Positions 11,918 through 23,222 of a stretch of 64,000 bases of DNA are shown piece after piece. Below the pieces are notes generated by a model that saw only the letters and a list, made by a program, of their open reading frames with translations, was not told the origin of the DNA and did no database searches. Every line of letters starts with the position of its first letter. The first letter of the stretch is position 1. Source of the DNA: Capronia americana (taxonomy: Eukaryota; Ascomycota; Eurotiomycetes; Chaetothyriales; Herpotrichiellaceae); the NCBI GenBank assembly GCA_016110215.1, contig JADWQD010000008.1, forward strand, positions 372,001 through 436,000, written 5' to 3'. The translations under genes were made by a program, and so were the position numbers.

Positions 11918-12729
11918 GGAGTAGGGAATTCGTGCGACACAAATGTGACCATTAGTGAATGGGAAGGGCTTTGATTACTTCTGTGTGAACAAATGTGTTT
12001 TTCTCCCCCGATTGTCTTTTGGAATTGTTGTCTTTTGGGCGGTGAATATGTGGATGACAGTAATGAAGACAACGTCCATGTCGAAGAGCTGGTCTACTGG
12101 CTGGGGCTTCAATTATAGTTCTAACTGCCAGATCACTGGGTTCAAGCGGTAGGGATGGGATTGGAAGGTGGTTGGTCGGTGTTAACTAGGACTGAGTTCA
12201 ACGATTCATACTCAATGAATGGATGTCCAATACCTCAAGCGAGCGGTTCCCGTGGTCTGATAGTCGAGGGCCGTGAAATTGTAAACCGTCTTGCTGTGAC
12301 TGACTGGGAATGGCACTGCCAGGCGAACAATGTTCAGCCTTGTCGGACTCAGCTGCAAGGCTGAACGAGTCGAAACTTCCCCGCAAAACGCAGGACTGCA
12401 GGAGGCAGGAAACTCTCACCGTCGTGCGATCTACCTTTACACGGGTGTCGCACTGACGTTCCTTAACACTACAGCTCTTCCCCTCCATACCAACTTTATG
12501 TCCCTTCATAGTTCTTAAACACGTCCGGAACCCCAGCGCCGTTTGCGACACCTCGTCTTCAGACCAGCCTCACTGTAACGCTACCCTCCTCTCACCTGCG
12601 GTTGCCTAAGTTGATTCGACTGCCCATGTCTACATCTCGCAGCGAGCCCCATTACTTGCATGAAGGCTTCCGTGCCATGCTCTGTTCTACATACACGACC
12701 GGCAGATAGCTACACCCACGGCAGAGAGG
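11918..12729. other. Intergenic region between tea1 and kog1
   Basis: About 810 bp containing the tea1 3' end and the kog1 promoter and leader. Short frames on both strands show no family resemblance. No terminator or promoter motif is clear enough to name. Confidence 0.4.
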
Positions 12730-15700
12730 ATGGCTACCCAGAACGGCTCGACGAATGTCGGTCTGGGACTGCTTGACGTTAACCGACGCAGACCTGCGAC
12801 GGAAGGAGGCGATCGGCCTGCACCTCCAGCGATGCTTGATGATGCCGATGGCTTCCCGTCGAGCTCCACCTCTAGTCAACCTTCTCCTGTGAATGGCGCG
12901 GGTCGAGCTCAACAGAATGGTTACACCACCCCAAGAATAATACCTCAAGAGGCGGAGGACTATTTGACAGCGAGACCGAGCAGCCTCCTACAGCGCACAA
13001 AGAGCGACCTCGGCCCGCGAAGAAAGGAGGCGCCTCCGAACGTGCCCACAGAAGACAAGCTGGCGCACATTCGACATGGCTGGGACGACGAGTACACGTC
13101 AAATGAATACCTGTCACTGTTACACTCGACCTTTTACATGTACTACACCGAAAAGCGACACGAAAGCAATGGGTCTCAGTCGGAAGAATCGAAGCAGTTC
13201 CCTAGCGTGGACTGGCGCATGAAAGACCGAATGAAGACTGTGTCTGCCGCGCTGGCAATATGCCTGAATATCGGTGTCGACCCTCCCGATGTCATCAAGA
13301 CGAATCCCACCGCCAAACTTGAGGCCTGGGTTGATCCTACCGGAAGCAGTGGCGGCAACACAAAAACCATGGAACAAATTGGCAAACGTCTACAAGAGCA
13401 GTATGAGTCGTTGAGTTTGAGGACGAGGTACAAGCAGTATCTGGACCCATCAATCGACGAGACGAAACGTTTCTGTATCTCATTACGTCGTAATGCGAAG
13501 GATGAGAGAGTGCTTTTCCACTACAATGGCCACGGGGTGCCTCTTCCCACGCCGTCAGGAGAGATCTGGGTTTTTAACAAGAACTACACCCAGTACATCC
13601 CCGTCGGGTTGTACGACCTGCAGTCATGGTTGGGAGGGCCTAGTCTCCTTGTCTACGACGTTTCACATGCCGGCAACATCGTCTACAACTTCGAGACGCT
13701 GCTCGCCAAGCACGAAAAAGAAAACGAAGAACTCAGGAAACGAGATCCCAATGCACCCATCCAAAACTACGGAGACTGCATACAACTGGCAGCTTGCGGC
13801 AAAAACGAAATGTTGCCAACAAACCCAGACTTACCCGCCGATCTGTTTACATGTTGCCTGACGACGCCAATAGACATCGCGCTGCGGTATTTTGTTCTGC
13901 AAAATCCTCTCCCCAGCGGACATACTATTGAAGATGGGAAGATCCCGGTTCCAGGCCGTCTACAGGATAGACGGAGTCCGCTGGGGGAGCTTAATTGGAT
14001 CTTTACGGCCATCACTGACACGATCGCGTGGAATATTCTGCCGCGGAAACTGTTTAAAAAGCTGTTTCGTCAAGACCTTATGGTAGCTGCACTGTTCCGA
14101 AACTTCCTGCTGAGTGAGCGTATCATGAGGGCAAACCATTGTCACCCCATATCATCTCCGGCTCTTCCTGAGACACATCGGCATCCTCTTTGGCAGAGTT
14201 GGGATCTCGCCATGGAGATGGTCCTATCACAGCTCCCGTTGCTTCGCGAAGCAGACGAGGGGAAGCGTGTCTACGAATATCAGCACTCAACCTTCTTCGC
14301 CGAACAACTTACTGCGTTTGAGGTATATCTCAGCTCTGGTCCAACCAAAGATCGAGCACCCGACCAGCTGCCGATTGTCTTGCAGGTCCTCTTGAGCCAG
14401 GTCCACAGATTACGAGCGTTGATTCTCTTGAGCAAGTTCCTGGATCTGGGGCCGTGGGCTGTTCACCTCGCTTTGAGTATTGGAATCTTCCCGTACGTGG
14501 TGAAGCTCCTCCAGGCGGCGTCGCTGGAGCTCAAGCCAGTAATGGTCTTCATCTGGGCTCGAATCATGGCAGTCGACTCCACCGTCCAGTTGGATCTGCT
14601 TAAGGACAATGGAATCCACTATTTCATCTCTATCATGAATCCGCGGTCGGATATTCCTGTTGGTAACGCCAGCGAGCACCGGGCCATGTGTGCATTCATC
14701 GTGGCCACATTCTGTAAAAACTACCCTCCTGGGCAGACTGTCTGTTTGTTGCCAGAGCTGTTCAGTGCCTGCCTGCTGAACATGGCTGAGCCTGAAAATC
14801 CGCTACTGCGACAATGGTCATGCCTGTGTCTCAGCATGCTCTGGAAGGACTACGCAGACGCCAAGTGGATGGGTATCAGATGCATGGCGCATGCTAGACT
14901 CTGCGAACTTTCGCTTGATCCCGTCCCAGAAGTGCGTGCCGCTATGCTTCATGCGTTGACCAACTTCATTGGCATACCAGATCTTACAGACCAAGTCTCT
15001 CAGATTGAAGAAGGCATTGCCTCTTCCGTGCTCTTTCTGACTTCAGACGGCAGCACCCTGGTGCGGAAAGAGTTGGTCGTCTTCCTCTCTCACTTCGTCA
15101 AGCGATACGAGAACAAATTCATTGTGGTGGCCTACGAACAGCTTGTGGAAGAACGGGATCGTCATCCATACAAACAATCTGACTCAGGAAGCGTGGAGAA
15201 TGGCCCGTCACTGAAATGGGTGCCAATATCTGCAAATACGATCTACGGGTCGATCTGGGTTCAAATCTTGATGCTATCGGTTGATCCTCACCCAGAAGTG
15301 GCACGAAACGCATCACTCATTGTTGACCACGTGCATGAGACGTTGGTCAACTCGCCGATGAGCCACATGGCTCTGGCTGTTCTTGATGACCTATTAAGGC
15401 TCACGAAGAGAGAGGACTCCCAGCTCAAGCAAGTCTCTAGTAGAGACTCGTTGAAGCCGATTCAGGCGCCACCTGGCACGCCTCCGCCAACCTTGACGAA
15501 ACAGCAAAGCTACTTGTCTCTGAGCTTGAAGAGAGCGGGTAGCTCACTTCGCAACCTCGCATTCGGCACCAGTTCATCCAATGCCTCATCTTCCTCAACA
15601 AGTCCTGAGGTGTCTCCGACAAAGACCAGAGATCTAGTGCAGCCAGTCAACACTCCTAGGAGTCGCCTTCCACCAGAATGGAGTCGACCGCCAGACTCCC

Positions 15701-17082
15701 CCAATGCCAAAAGTACTCCAGGATCGTACCATTCCGCACAGCAGCCCACGTCGGCTGGCTTTGTACCCCTGGACCCAAAGCATCCGCCAGCTTTCCCTTT
15801 GTTGAGCACCTTGTTAGAATGGTCAACTGAATACTTCCGCGAACCGCAAATGCGACCAAATGATCCAGACGAACCGGGCTCGGCAGATTACAACTCGAGA
15901 TTGTGGCGTAGGAACCGTAACGAGAAGATCATTGCTGACAATCAGCCCCTAAAATCCGTGGCGGGCAGCTCGAAGTGGATCCGCCCGCAGGGCTTCCTGA
16001 ACAACCAGACGCAGCCGATGAGAATGACGTTCCATCAGTTCGATGATCACCTTGCCGTCGCCGATGACAAAGATACCATCACGATCTGGGACTTCCAGAA
16101 CAATGAACAACTCAGTCGATTCAGCAATGGCAACCCTACCGGCTCCCGGATCAACGATGCCAAGTTTCTCAATGAAGACGATCAACCTCTCCTTATGGTG
16201 GGCAGTTCGGACGGTATCTTGAAAGTATACAAGAACTATGCCAATACCGCAGAAGTAAAGGTCATTACGGCTTTCCGAGCTCTGACGGAGCTGATACCCA
16301 GCAATAAAAATGCAGGGTTGGTGTTCGACTGGCAGCAAGGCCAAGGCAAAGCCCTCGTTGCGGGCGACGTCAAGGTCATCAAAGTCTGGAATGCCGCAAC
16401 TGAGCTGTGTGTGGGCGACATTCCCGCGAGAAGCTCCAGTTGCGTGACTTCCCTTACGAGCGATAAAGTGGCGGGCCACATCTTCATTGCTGGCTTCGGA
16501 GATGGTGTGATCAGAGTCTTCGACCAGAGACTCAACCCGCGCACCGCCATGGTCAAGCTCTGGAGGGAACACAGACAATGGATCACGAATATTCACATGC
16601 AGCGCGGCGGCGTGCGAGAACTCATCTCCGGCAGTCGCAATGGGGAAGTGAAATTATGGGACTTGCGCAATGATAAGGCTGTATTGACACTCAATGCGAC
16701 CAGCAACACCCCTTCACCCTTGAAACTTGATAATATCAAGGACGGCACCAGCTCCACAATCTCGACGCCTGAGAAACCAACTGCGCTGCTGAGGAGTCTG
16801 TCCGTACATGAACACGCTCCCATATTCTGCGTCGGCACGGATAGGCATGAAGTCAAGACTTTCAACACGAACGGTGACGCTCTTGGGATATTCGAACCGT
16901 CGTCCACGCGCATGGCTCAATTGGCGGGCGCGGTGGGGAGTGTCGGTGTCAATGTTGGAGTTAGTGCCGGACGCTTGGGGATTGGAAGACAGCCCATTGT
17001 GGCGACGGCGTATCATCCTCACCGCATGGTGCTGGCGTGCGCGGGGCTGGGGGATACCGGGGTCGGGCTGGTCAGTTACTAG
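12730..17082 (+). CDS. kog1: Kog1/Raptor subunit of TORC1
   Basis: Single uninterrupted exon of 1450 aa. The N-terminal conserved (RNC, caspase-like) domain spans about residues 115-460, with HYNGHGVP (264-271) and the following VYDVSHAGNIV segment. A HEAT-like helical region comes next (about 530-890, e.g. LLSQVHRLRALILLSKFLDLG), then a Ser/Pro-rich linker, then seven-bladed WD40 repeats from about 1085 to the end (ITIWDFQNNEQLSRF, VIRVFDQRLNPRTAMVKLW, EVKLWDLRNDKAV). This is the Raptor layout. Raptor presents substrates to the Tor kinase and couples nutrient signals to growth at the vacuole surface. The caspase-like Cys seen in human Raptor (DCSNAG) is Val-311 here. Family members are not thought to be proteases, so function is probably kept. 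The start is the first ATG of the frame. Confidence 0.95.
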   Translation: MATQNGSTNVGLGLLDVNRRRPATEGGDRPAPPAMLDDADGFPSSSTSSQPSPVNGAGRAQQNGYTTPRIIPQEAEDYLTARPSSLLQRTKSDLGPRRKEAPPNVPTEDKLAHIRHGWDDEYTSNEYLSLLHSTFYMYYTEKRHESNGSQSEESKQFPSVDWRMKDRMKTVSAALAICLNIGVDPPDVIKTNPTAKLEAWVDPTGSSGGNTKTMEQIGKRLQEQYESLSLRTRYKQYLDPSIDETKRFCISLRRNAKDERVLFHYNGHGVPLPTPSGEIWVFNKNYTQYIPVGLYDLQSWLGGPSLLVYDVSHAGNIVYNFETLLAKHEKENEELRKRDPNAPIQNYGDCIQLAACGKNEMLPTNPDLPADLFTCCLTTPIDIALRYFVLQNPLPSGHTIEDGKIPVPGRLQDRRSPLGELNWIFTAITDTIAWNILPRKLFKKLFRQDLMVAALFRNFLLSERIMRANHCHPISSPALPETHRHPLWQSWDLAMEMVLSQLPLLREADEGKRVYEYQHSTFFAEQLTAFEVYLSSGPTKDRAPDQLPIVLQVLLSQVHRLRALILLSKFLDLGPWAVHLALSIGIFPYVVKLLQAASLELKPVMVFIWARIMAVDSTVQLDLLKDNGIHYFISIMNPRSDIPVGNASEHRAMCAFIVATFCKNYPPGQTVCLLPELFSACLLNMAEPENPLLRQWSCLCLSMLWKDYADAKWMGIRCMAHARLCELSLDPVPEVRAAMLHALTNFIGIPDLTDQVSQIEEGIASSVLFLTSDGSTLVRKELVVFLSHFVKRYENKFIVVAYEQLVEERDRHPYKQSDSGSVENGPSLKWVPISANTIYGSIWVQILMLSVDPHPEVARNASLIVDHVHETLVNSPMSHMALAVLDDLLRLTKREDSQLKQVSSRDSLKPIQAPPGTPPPTLTKQQSYLSLSLKRAGSSLRNLAFGTSSSNASSSSTSPEVSPTKTRDLVQPVNTPRSRLPPEWSRPPDSPNAKSTPGSYHSAQQPTSAGFVPLDPKHPPAFPLLSTLLEWSTEYFREPQMRPNDPDEPGSADYNSRLWRRNRNEKIIADNQPLKSVAGSSKWIRPQGFLNNQTQPMRMTFHQFDDHLAVADDKDTITIWDFQNNEQLSRFSNGNPTGSRINDAKFLNEDDQPLLMVGSSDGILKVYKNYANTAEVKVITAFRALTELIPSNKNAGLVFDWQQGQGKALVAGDVKVIKVWNAATELCVGDIPARSSSCVTSLTSDKVAGHIFIAGFGDGVIRVFDQRLNPRTAMVKLWREHRQWITNIHMQRGGVRELISGSRNGEVKLWDLRNDKAVLTLNATSNTPSPLKLDNIKDGTSSTISTPEKPTALLRSLSVHEHAPIFCVGTDRHEVKTFNTNGDALGIFEPSSTRMAQLAGAVGSVGVNVGVSAGRLGIGRQPIVATAYHPHRMVLACAGLGDTGVGLVSY

Positions 17083-17771
17083 TAGCAGCATGAGAATTTG
17101 GGTGGGAAGGACGTAAGGCGCGATCAGAGCCAGGAAGGGGTGGCAGAGGGGCAAAGGCACGAGGGAGGAGCTCACCGATGCAAGTGAGAGCGAGCTCGTT
17201 GCGGCGCTGTTGACTTGAGCGAAACGATGGGTCGAGGATACCCGCGTTGCTTTAGTAAGGTCAACAAAGGTCTGGTGCTAGGCTGCGTGACGGTCTTTCA
17301 TCCTCGCCAGCTGGAAGTTACGGTATGGCTCTCAGGTGCTTCCTTGACTTGTAAGGAGGCCGAGACAGAGGTTATTCTGCACGAGATGATCAGACGGCAG
17401 GGACACTGGGCATTGCGCAGCGTAGCATAGCACAGTGTAGGATGGCAGGGAAAGGGTCGCACAGGGCATAACAGGGTGCGGATAGCCACGACATACACCT
17501 ACTGTAATAGGACTGTAATGAGGATTTGATGAGAAGAAACGAATAGAAGGAAAGAATCGTCGACGAAATCTCTCGCCACTGCCGCGAAAGGAAACAGAAA
17601 ACCCCGTGGCAATGTGGGTTCGAAAAAGGACTTCAGGACTGGGAATTCAGTCCTTAATACTACTCCGTACTCAGTACTTAATATCCAAGCCCCAGCGACT
17701 TTGGACGTCAAGCCGCGGCAGGGTGCAGTGTAGTGCCGTGCCGTGCAGCGAACTACTGTGACTCAACCTGA
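17083..17771. other. Convergent intergenic region between kog1 and gwt1
   Basis: About 690 bp between two converging stop codons, holding both 3' ends. It contains one copy of a recurrent GTAC-rich motif at 17661-17678 (TACTCCGTACTCAGTACT). No supported gene. Confidence 0.4.
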
Positions 17772-19516
17772 TCACAGCCTGAGCTTGAGGCCGGAAACGT
17801 CCAAAGCCAGCGCCACGGCCGTCACAGCCACGGCGTATCCTATCAGCAGGGCCATGGCCCGAGCAGGCGCCATGTCCAAGGTATTGAAACTGAGGTTGAC
17901 AAGCCCGGTCAGGAGATTCGCGACGAGGAACGTGGCGAGGCCGTTGCCGTTGAAGACGCGTAAGACCGTGCTCGTCGCGGCGGTGCGCGCAGCAGCAGCA
18001 GCCTCCTGGTCTTGGTCCTCCTTCTTCGTGCTCGCGTCCTGCTGTGGAGTCGGCGCCGGATAGGAGAATTGGGGCCCCACGGCCTCGACCAGGCCGAACA
18101 GGAAGAGCTGGGCCGAGTTGAATGCCACGACCCAGAGCACGTAGGGAAGGTTGGCCAGGCGGCGCGAGACGGCCAGGTTGAATGTATACAGGTTGGTCGA
18201 CAGGAAGTAGAGCGCCGTGTATACGACGGAACGGAGGAGCAGGTTCTGCAGGACCGAGACTCGTTCTCGCCGTGAGATCTCTATCGGGTGGCGTGGCGTC
18301 GGGTTCGGATCCGTACCCGTACCCGGAGAGGCTTTGTGGCCGTTGAATTGCACGAGGGGCACGCCGACTCCACGGCCGGCGAGGAAGATGGCCAGATAGC
18401 CTGCGAAGGAGAAGACGCCCTCGCGGTTCTTGGCCAAAAGGTCGGGCCCGCGCGGCGAGACCAGGATGTACGACAGGAGTCGGGTGTTGTTGAGGATCAG
18501 CTCGTACGTCACGGTCAAGACGATGGCAAATACCTCGTACGACTTGAACACGCGTCGGGTGGCCGTGTCGGAGATCTCGACGAACGGCGGGAGCAACGCG
18601 AGCGTGAAGAAGAAATTCCAGTGCACGCCGTATTCGGTGACGTGCTCGGCGTAGTCGAGGCCCTTGACGCTGTACAGCCGGATGAAGCCGAGTATGAACA
18701 GCGGGGCTGAATGGCGAAGGGCCCTGACGAAGCGGGCGGCGAAAGTATTCCTCGTGGAGGACTGGGACGGGTGGTCGTGGTCGTGGTCGTGGCCGTGGCT
18801 ATCAGACCGGACAATCGCTCGAGCGGACACCACGCCGGCGGAGAAGACGAAGGATCCGACGCCCAGGTCCATGAGCGAAGTGCCCCATGTTTCGACCTTG
18901 GCGTAACGGCGTGGGAAGATGGGGAAGTCGACGGCCAGGATGGCAAGGCAGGTCACCACGAGCATGGAGCCACGGTAGTGCGTGAGGAACGGGCGGACCA
19001 CGAGCGTCGGCCTCCCGGATGGCCTTAAAGCGGCGCCATTCTCAGAATCGCGAGACCCAGCTCCTGCCGGTTTCTTCGCCCTCGTCGTTGCTGACCTATT
19101 GGGTGGGCTCGGATGACTGCCTCTAGGGCTGAGAAGTAGGAGCAGTACCCCCGGCGTGATCAGGAAGATACTCAGCGCTAGAGGCGCGGACGAGTATAGC
19201 GTGATGGCGAACAGAATGGCGCAGACATTGAGCAAGAAATCCGCCACCAGGGCCACGGCCGTGTATGGTGTGAAGAAGGAATGTCGGGTCTGCAATGCCG
19301 TCCAAAGGAAGACTGCAGACTAGGCGAGAGTATTAGTGACTGATTCCTCCCGCGCATGCGGGTTCGTGTATGCGTGTGTGTTCGAGTCCGACTAATTAAT
19401 TAACTTACAGCAGCGACGAGTGTGACCAGGTTGATCTCGGTCAAGGAGCTTCCGGCCAGGTTTGACACGAAGGCCTCCTTCCGGACCTTGTAGTTTGCTG
19501 CGGCGTCTTTCGACAT
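17772..19516 (-). CDS. gwt1: Gwt1/PIG-W GPI inositol acyltransferase
   Basis: Two exons on the minus strand: 19516-19409 (36 codons, from MSKDAAANYKVRKEAFVSNL) and 19319-17772, over an 89-bp intron (GTAAGT..CTAG). The joined protein is about 551 aa. Gwt1 acylates the inositol of GlcNH2-PI in the ER, an early step of GPI-anchor synthesis needed to attach mannoproteins to the wall; it is the target of manogepix-type antifungals. The N-terminal motif EAFVSNLAGSS, the region ETWGTSLMDLGVGSFVFS and around a dozen hydrophobic helices match the family. Two variable hydrophilic loops are long: a Ser/Arg-rich one after helix 2-3 and one holding a His-Asp repeat (GHDHDHDH) coded by GTGGTC repeats. The first exon was missing from the simple open frame; the splice keeps phase 0. 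Start and family are firm. Confidence 0.93.
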
Positions 19517-21207
19517 GGTCAAGACTGAAGGATACGTACGTTACGCCCGCCGCGACGGGGGGATTATTGGTGATTGAAAGCTTCGTGTCGACGCGAGGAT
19601 GCGCCGCTTCAAATGACGCATAAAGGGGGTGGCCAAGACTTGAAATGACGGCGTGTACGGTCGAGACGGTCGAGACGGACGCACCACTACGAGTCGGTAT
19701 GTACAGTGCAGTCGTTGGTTCCTAGTCATGAAGTGAGGTCGGCCTCATACGGCTCGATTGCACCCTGTAAAGACGTGCAACGCCCATGGGCGGCCGTCTC
19801 TTTCTGTTGTCAAAAACACCCTCTCGTCATGGTCAGCCAGTGGCGGGAACCACCGCACGATATCACCACTGAGCCACTCTACCAAATCTCACCCACTATC
19901 ACGAACCATCCTCGTATTTCCAACCAACCACAATACAGGATTCGGGGCGATCGCCACGGCTATCCATTACTGTACTCCACATGCGTGTACTGTAGCTTAC
20001 TGGAGTTTGATTGCCCTGCGCATGTCGGCCGCCGGTCCGCTCGGCGTACTTCAAAGACTGACACGGCATAAACTCGACTCTGTATACAAACAAAGACCAC
20101 GGGAGATGGAACGATGGATGGGATACCGGGGGGCCATGCCACGGTCAGTTCAGAAATATCATATAATATATGCATGTGCGCAAGTGTGAACTCCGTGATG
20201 CCTTCAAATGGATGCTGTGACGAGCACTCTCCCTCGCATACATGAATCCCAACCTCAAATACCGAACACGCTACTGTAGATGCAAGCTTTGATCTATGGG
20301 TAAGTAGTCTTTAGTAGGCTTGAATTTCAGACGCCAGTACTTAGACTGATGCGTCAACTTGTTGACCCTGGCAATATTGGGCGTCGTTCTCTCTTGATTG
20401 TCCTGCTTGCGCAGGCATGGCTCCTGAACCGCCATCGCATTTGGTATTTCAGCACCGTCGTCGTCAGTCAATTCCATCTCTCTCTTTTCCCCAGCCCGGA
20501 AGACTGTCCCGTCGTTCGTAGAAGAGGCTGTTGTTGGTTGTTCTGTCGATATCGGCACGACCTGACGGCGATGCGCAGGCTACGCCTTTCGATTGCTCAT
20601 CTCGCCAAAGGACTCCTACGCTGTGTCGTATCTTGTTGCCTAATATTTGTACATCATTGTGGCGCTAGTGTTCTTCTCCGCTGCTATATACCCCCCTATC
20701 TCGGTCATGATCGTGGTGGCCAAGGTCTACGCACCGCTTTCGGCACGTGCGATACTGCTGGTGTTCATTGTCTGGTGATGTTGTGGCGACGGTCTTGCAG
20801 ATTACTGTGCAGCGCTGGCGGGAGGGGCTTATTCCGACCATGAAGATCCAGACACGCTGAACAGCCTCCTCTTTGGCGGGTTGGTGTTTCAGATCATTTT
20901 GTTTGCTGTGTTTATCCTCTGTTTCTGCCATTTCGTGTAGCGGGGGAGGAAGGCTCTGGTGAGGGATTTGAAGGTCTTTTCAGCTGTGGTCATGGTGGCT
21001 GCTGCCGCGATATACCTGCGGACATGTTTTCGGCTTGCCGAAACGGCTGAAGAACTCCTGAGTATTAGACCCTGCATGAGGTTTCCTTCCAGTGTCTCGA
21101 GTTCTTGCCTATAGTGTCGGCGGTGTATATGCTCGTCTCGTCGCAAACAGGCCAGTAGTTGAAGAAGAGGTGACCACTGTCGCTGGCTCTGTCGTCTCAA
21201 AGTTTCT
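19517..21207. other. Intergenic region with weak minus-strand frames
   Basis: About 1.7 kb: the gwt1 promoter on the left and the Zn2Cys6 gene's 3' end on the right. Minus-strand frames at 20271-20558 (charged, 95 aa), 20665-20931 and 20889-21200 could be exons of a small gene, but I found no splice set that joins them convincingly and recognise none. The plus-strand frame 20349-20843 is Cys/Leu/Arg-rich and looks non-coding. Confidence 0.35.
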
Positions 21208-22892
21208 TCAAATCAGCACCGAGTCAGCGTACAGTGTTTCTTTGCTTGTGTTGAGCAGACCAAGATATTGGTAGGCTACGGCCCATCGCATGCCCATCGT
21301 TTCTAGCACTCTCCTGAGAGAATGATACGCATCTGCCATTGGCTTCAAGCCCGTCTCATTGGCAAGCCAGGCATAGATCGAGGCTGCGAAGTACAGACAG
21401 TCTCCAACCAGCGGACTGGTGGCAGCAGGGTTCGCCAGCATGTTAATATGGAATAATTCGCTGAACCGGAGGACGTCGGCGGCCAATGTTTTCAAGCCGG
21501 CAATGGCAATGGTCTGCATCTCGGTCTCTTCTACCGTGTGTTGGCCATGGTTCGACTCTGTACAGGCAAAAGGATCGCAAAGGTGCATAAGACTGCTGTA
21601 GCAAATCGCCAGAGGCGTCCCATACCGCTCCGGCGAGCGATGGACATCATTGGGCAGAAGGTTGGCCAATGCCTGAAGGGTCCGATGTAGTTGGATTGCT
21701 TCTGTGAATCGCATGGACGCATCGAGGATTCGGTCGTCCAGCAGGCGGATGAGTCTCCCGAGTAAATGGGTTGCCTGGGATGTGCGTGCGAATGGGCCGG
21801 CTCTCACGTTGGTCGGTGTGGACACGTATAGCGGTTCACTGCTGCTGAGCTCGCCTTCGTCCCACATGTCATCGTCGGCAGGCAGAGTTTCGTTGCGGAC
21901 AGGGTCGTCAGTCGCGAGAGGATGGCCGCGCGAGCCAAGATTGACATATCTAACATCGCTTAGTCCACGGATTGTGGGCTGAAGGGAGCTGATACATACC
22001 GGTCGAGAAGCATTACCGTCCACCAAACCCGTTTCATCTCTTCCAGTTCGGCCCAAGCTCCTGGCTTTCTTCTGAGCAGTTGAGGAGCATTCTGTCTGTC
22101 GTTGAGGCCGAGGATGTGACCCAGCCGGGCGCAGTGTCCAGTGGTCAGATAGGCCGCCGGGTATATTCCATGACCAATCTCGTATGCGGCGATCAAGAGG
22201 TCGGCTTGAAGCACCTGCAACGAGACGACCCCGAACGAGTCCACCATGTTGAAATAGCCCTTCGTCAGACTGTAGAGCGGCGAGCGAGCACTGTGCGGAC
22301 CGCCTTGGGGCACCTGCACGATCAGCTTCATCGAGAGCAGCAGAAGCGCCAGGTCGAGGGTCAGTTCCACGCCGGGATTCGACAGGGCCAATTGCATGCG
22401 CTTTTTGGAAACGAAAGGCAGCCAGATGTGGACGTTGGCAAAGTATCGGTCCACGACGTCCTGGATATCGAGGATGGAGACGCCCACAGTGGCCGCGACT
22501 TCGGGAGGCACGGGGATGTTGGGCTTGAGGACGACCATCTGGGCTTCCTTGAAGACTTCGCCGTCGAGAAAAAAGGCGGCAGGGAACGTGGCATCGGTAG
22601 AGTGAGGGTCGACGGAGCTGCCGGGGCTCCTGCTCAGGGAACGCATGGGTCGGTGCCAGCCTTCAGACCTACGCCCTTCCAGACGAGCCTCCAAGTCCGC
22701 GATCTTCTGCCTCATGGATGCAAAATCTTCGGAGGTGGGGTTGGGCATGGCTTCCGAATAGTCGCAGGGGCGGGACATGCGGCTGCACAACGAGCAGCTG
22801 GGCAGCAGCTTGTCGCACTTGCGCTTCTGTCGTCGACAGGAGACGCAGGCCTGGGGAGCCCGGTCGCCTTGTTCTGGCACGTCCAGGTCCAT
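21208..22892 (-). CDS. Zn2Cys6 transcription factor with fungal MHR domain
   Basis: Two exons, 22892-22000 and 21949-21208, over a 50-bp intron (GTATGT..GTTAG, plus strand 21950-21999); the splice restores LLDRYVNLGS. About 544 aa. Residues 16-43 form the binuclear zinc cluster C-x2-C-x6-C-x6-C-x2-C-x6-C (starting CVSCRRQKRKC). A short coiled segment follows (SMRQKIADLEARLEG). The middle-homology region runs from about residue 130 to 420, with ILDIQDVVDRYFANVHIWLPF and KRVWWTVMLLDRY. The frame stays open 88 codons upstream, but that part reads like leader sequence, so Met at 22892 is chosen. It lies 330 bp downstream of, and co-oriented with, the acyl-CoA dehydrogenase gene. A regulatory link to lipid metabolism would be speculation. 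Target genes are unknown. Confidence 0.85.
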
Positions 22893-23222
22893 GGTGGGCG
22901 AGGGTGGTTCAGTGCAGAGAGGTGAGGCCAAGGGAAGACGAAGTTGGCGGTCGGGCGGCCGCACTGGCAGTGACGGTCGCCCGCATATAAATTCAAAGCC
23001 TCGATGCCCCTGTGGCAAAGGCGGTCGAGGGTCTATCCTCGAAGACGCTCTGACTAAACGGCCAAGAAAGCATCGCTGCACTTGGAGCGAATATGGTAGG
23101 AACCTAACTCGGCCGCACTCCGGGCTGCTGGTAAACTCCGCCGCCAGAAGTAGCATACCGGCTTAAAATACAGCCTACCTCCACCGTAGCGTTCCGATCT
23201 ATACACGGCCCCAAAACACTCC
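22893..23222. other. Intergenic region upstream of the Zn2Cys6 gene
   Basis: 330 bp between the acyl-CoA dehydrogenase stop and the Zn2Cys6 start, same orientation. The right part is the dehydrogenase 3' end; the left part is the factor's leader, open in frame with it. Nothing else is recognisable. Confidence 0.4.

Noticed and set aside
20349..20843. 164-codon plus-strand frame
   Set aside because: Cys/Leu/Arg-rich translation without domain or splice support; treated as chance.
22080..22925. 281-codon plus-strand open frame
   Set aside because: Exactly antisense to the Zn2Cys6 gene exons; arises from codon bias of the real minus-strand gene and matches no family.
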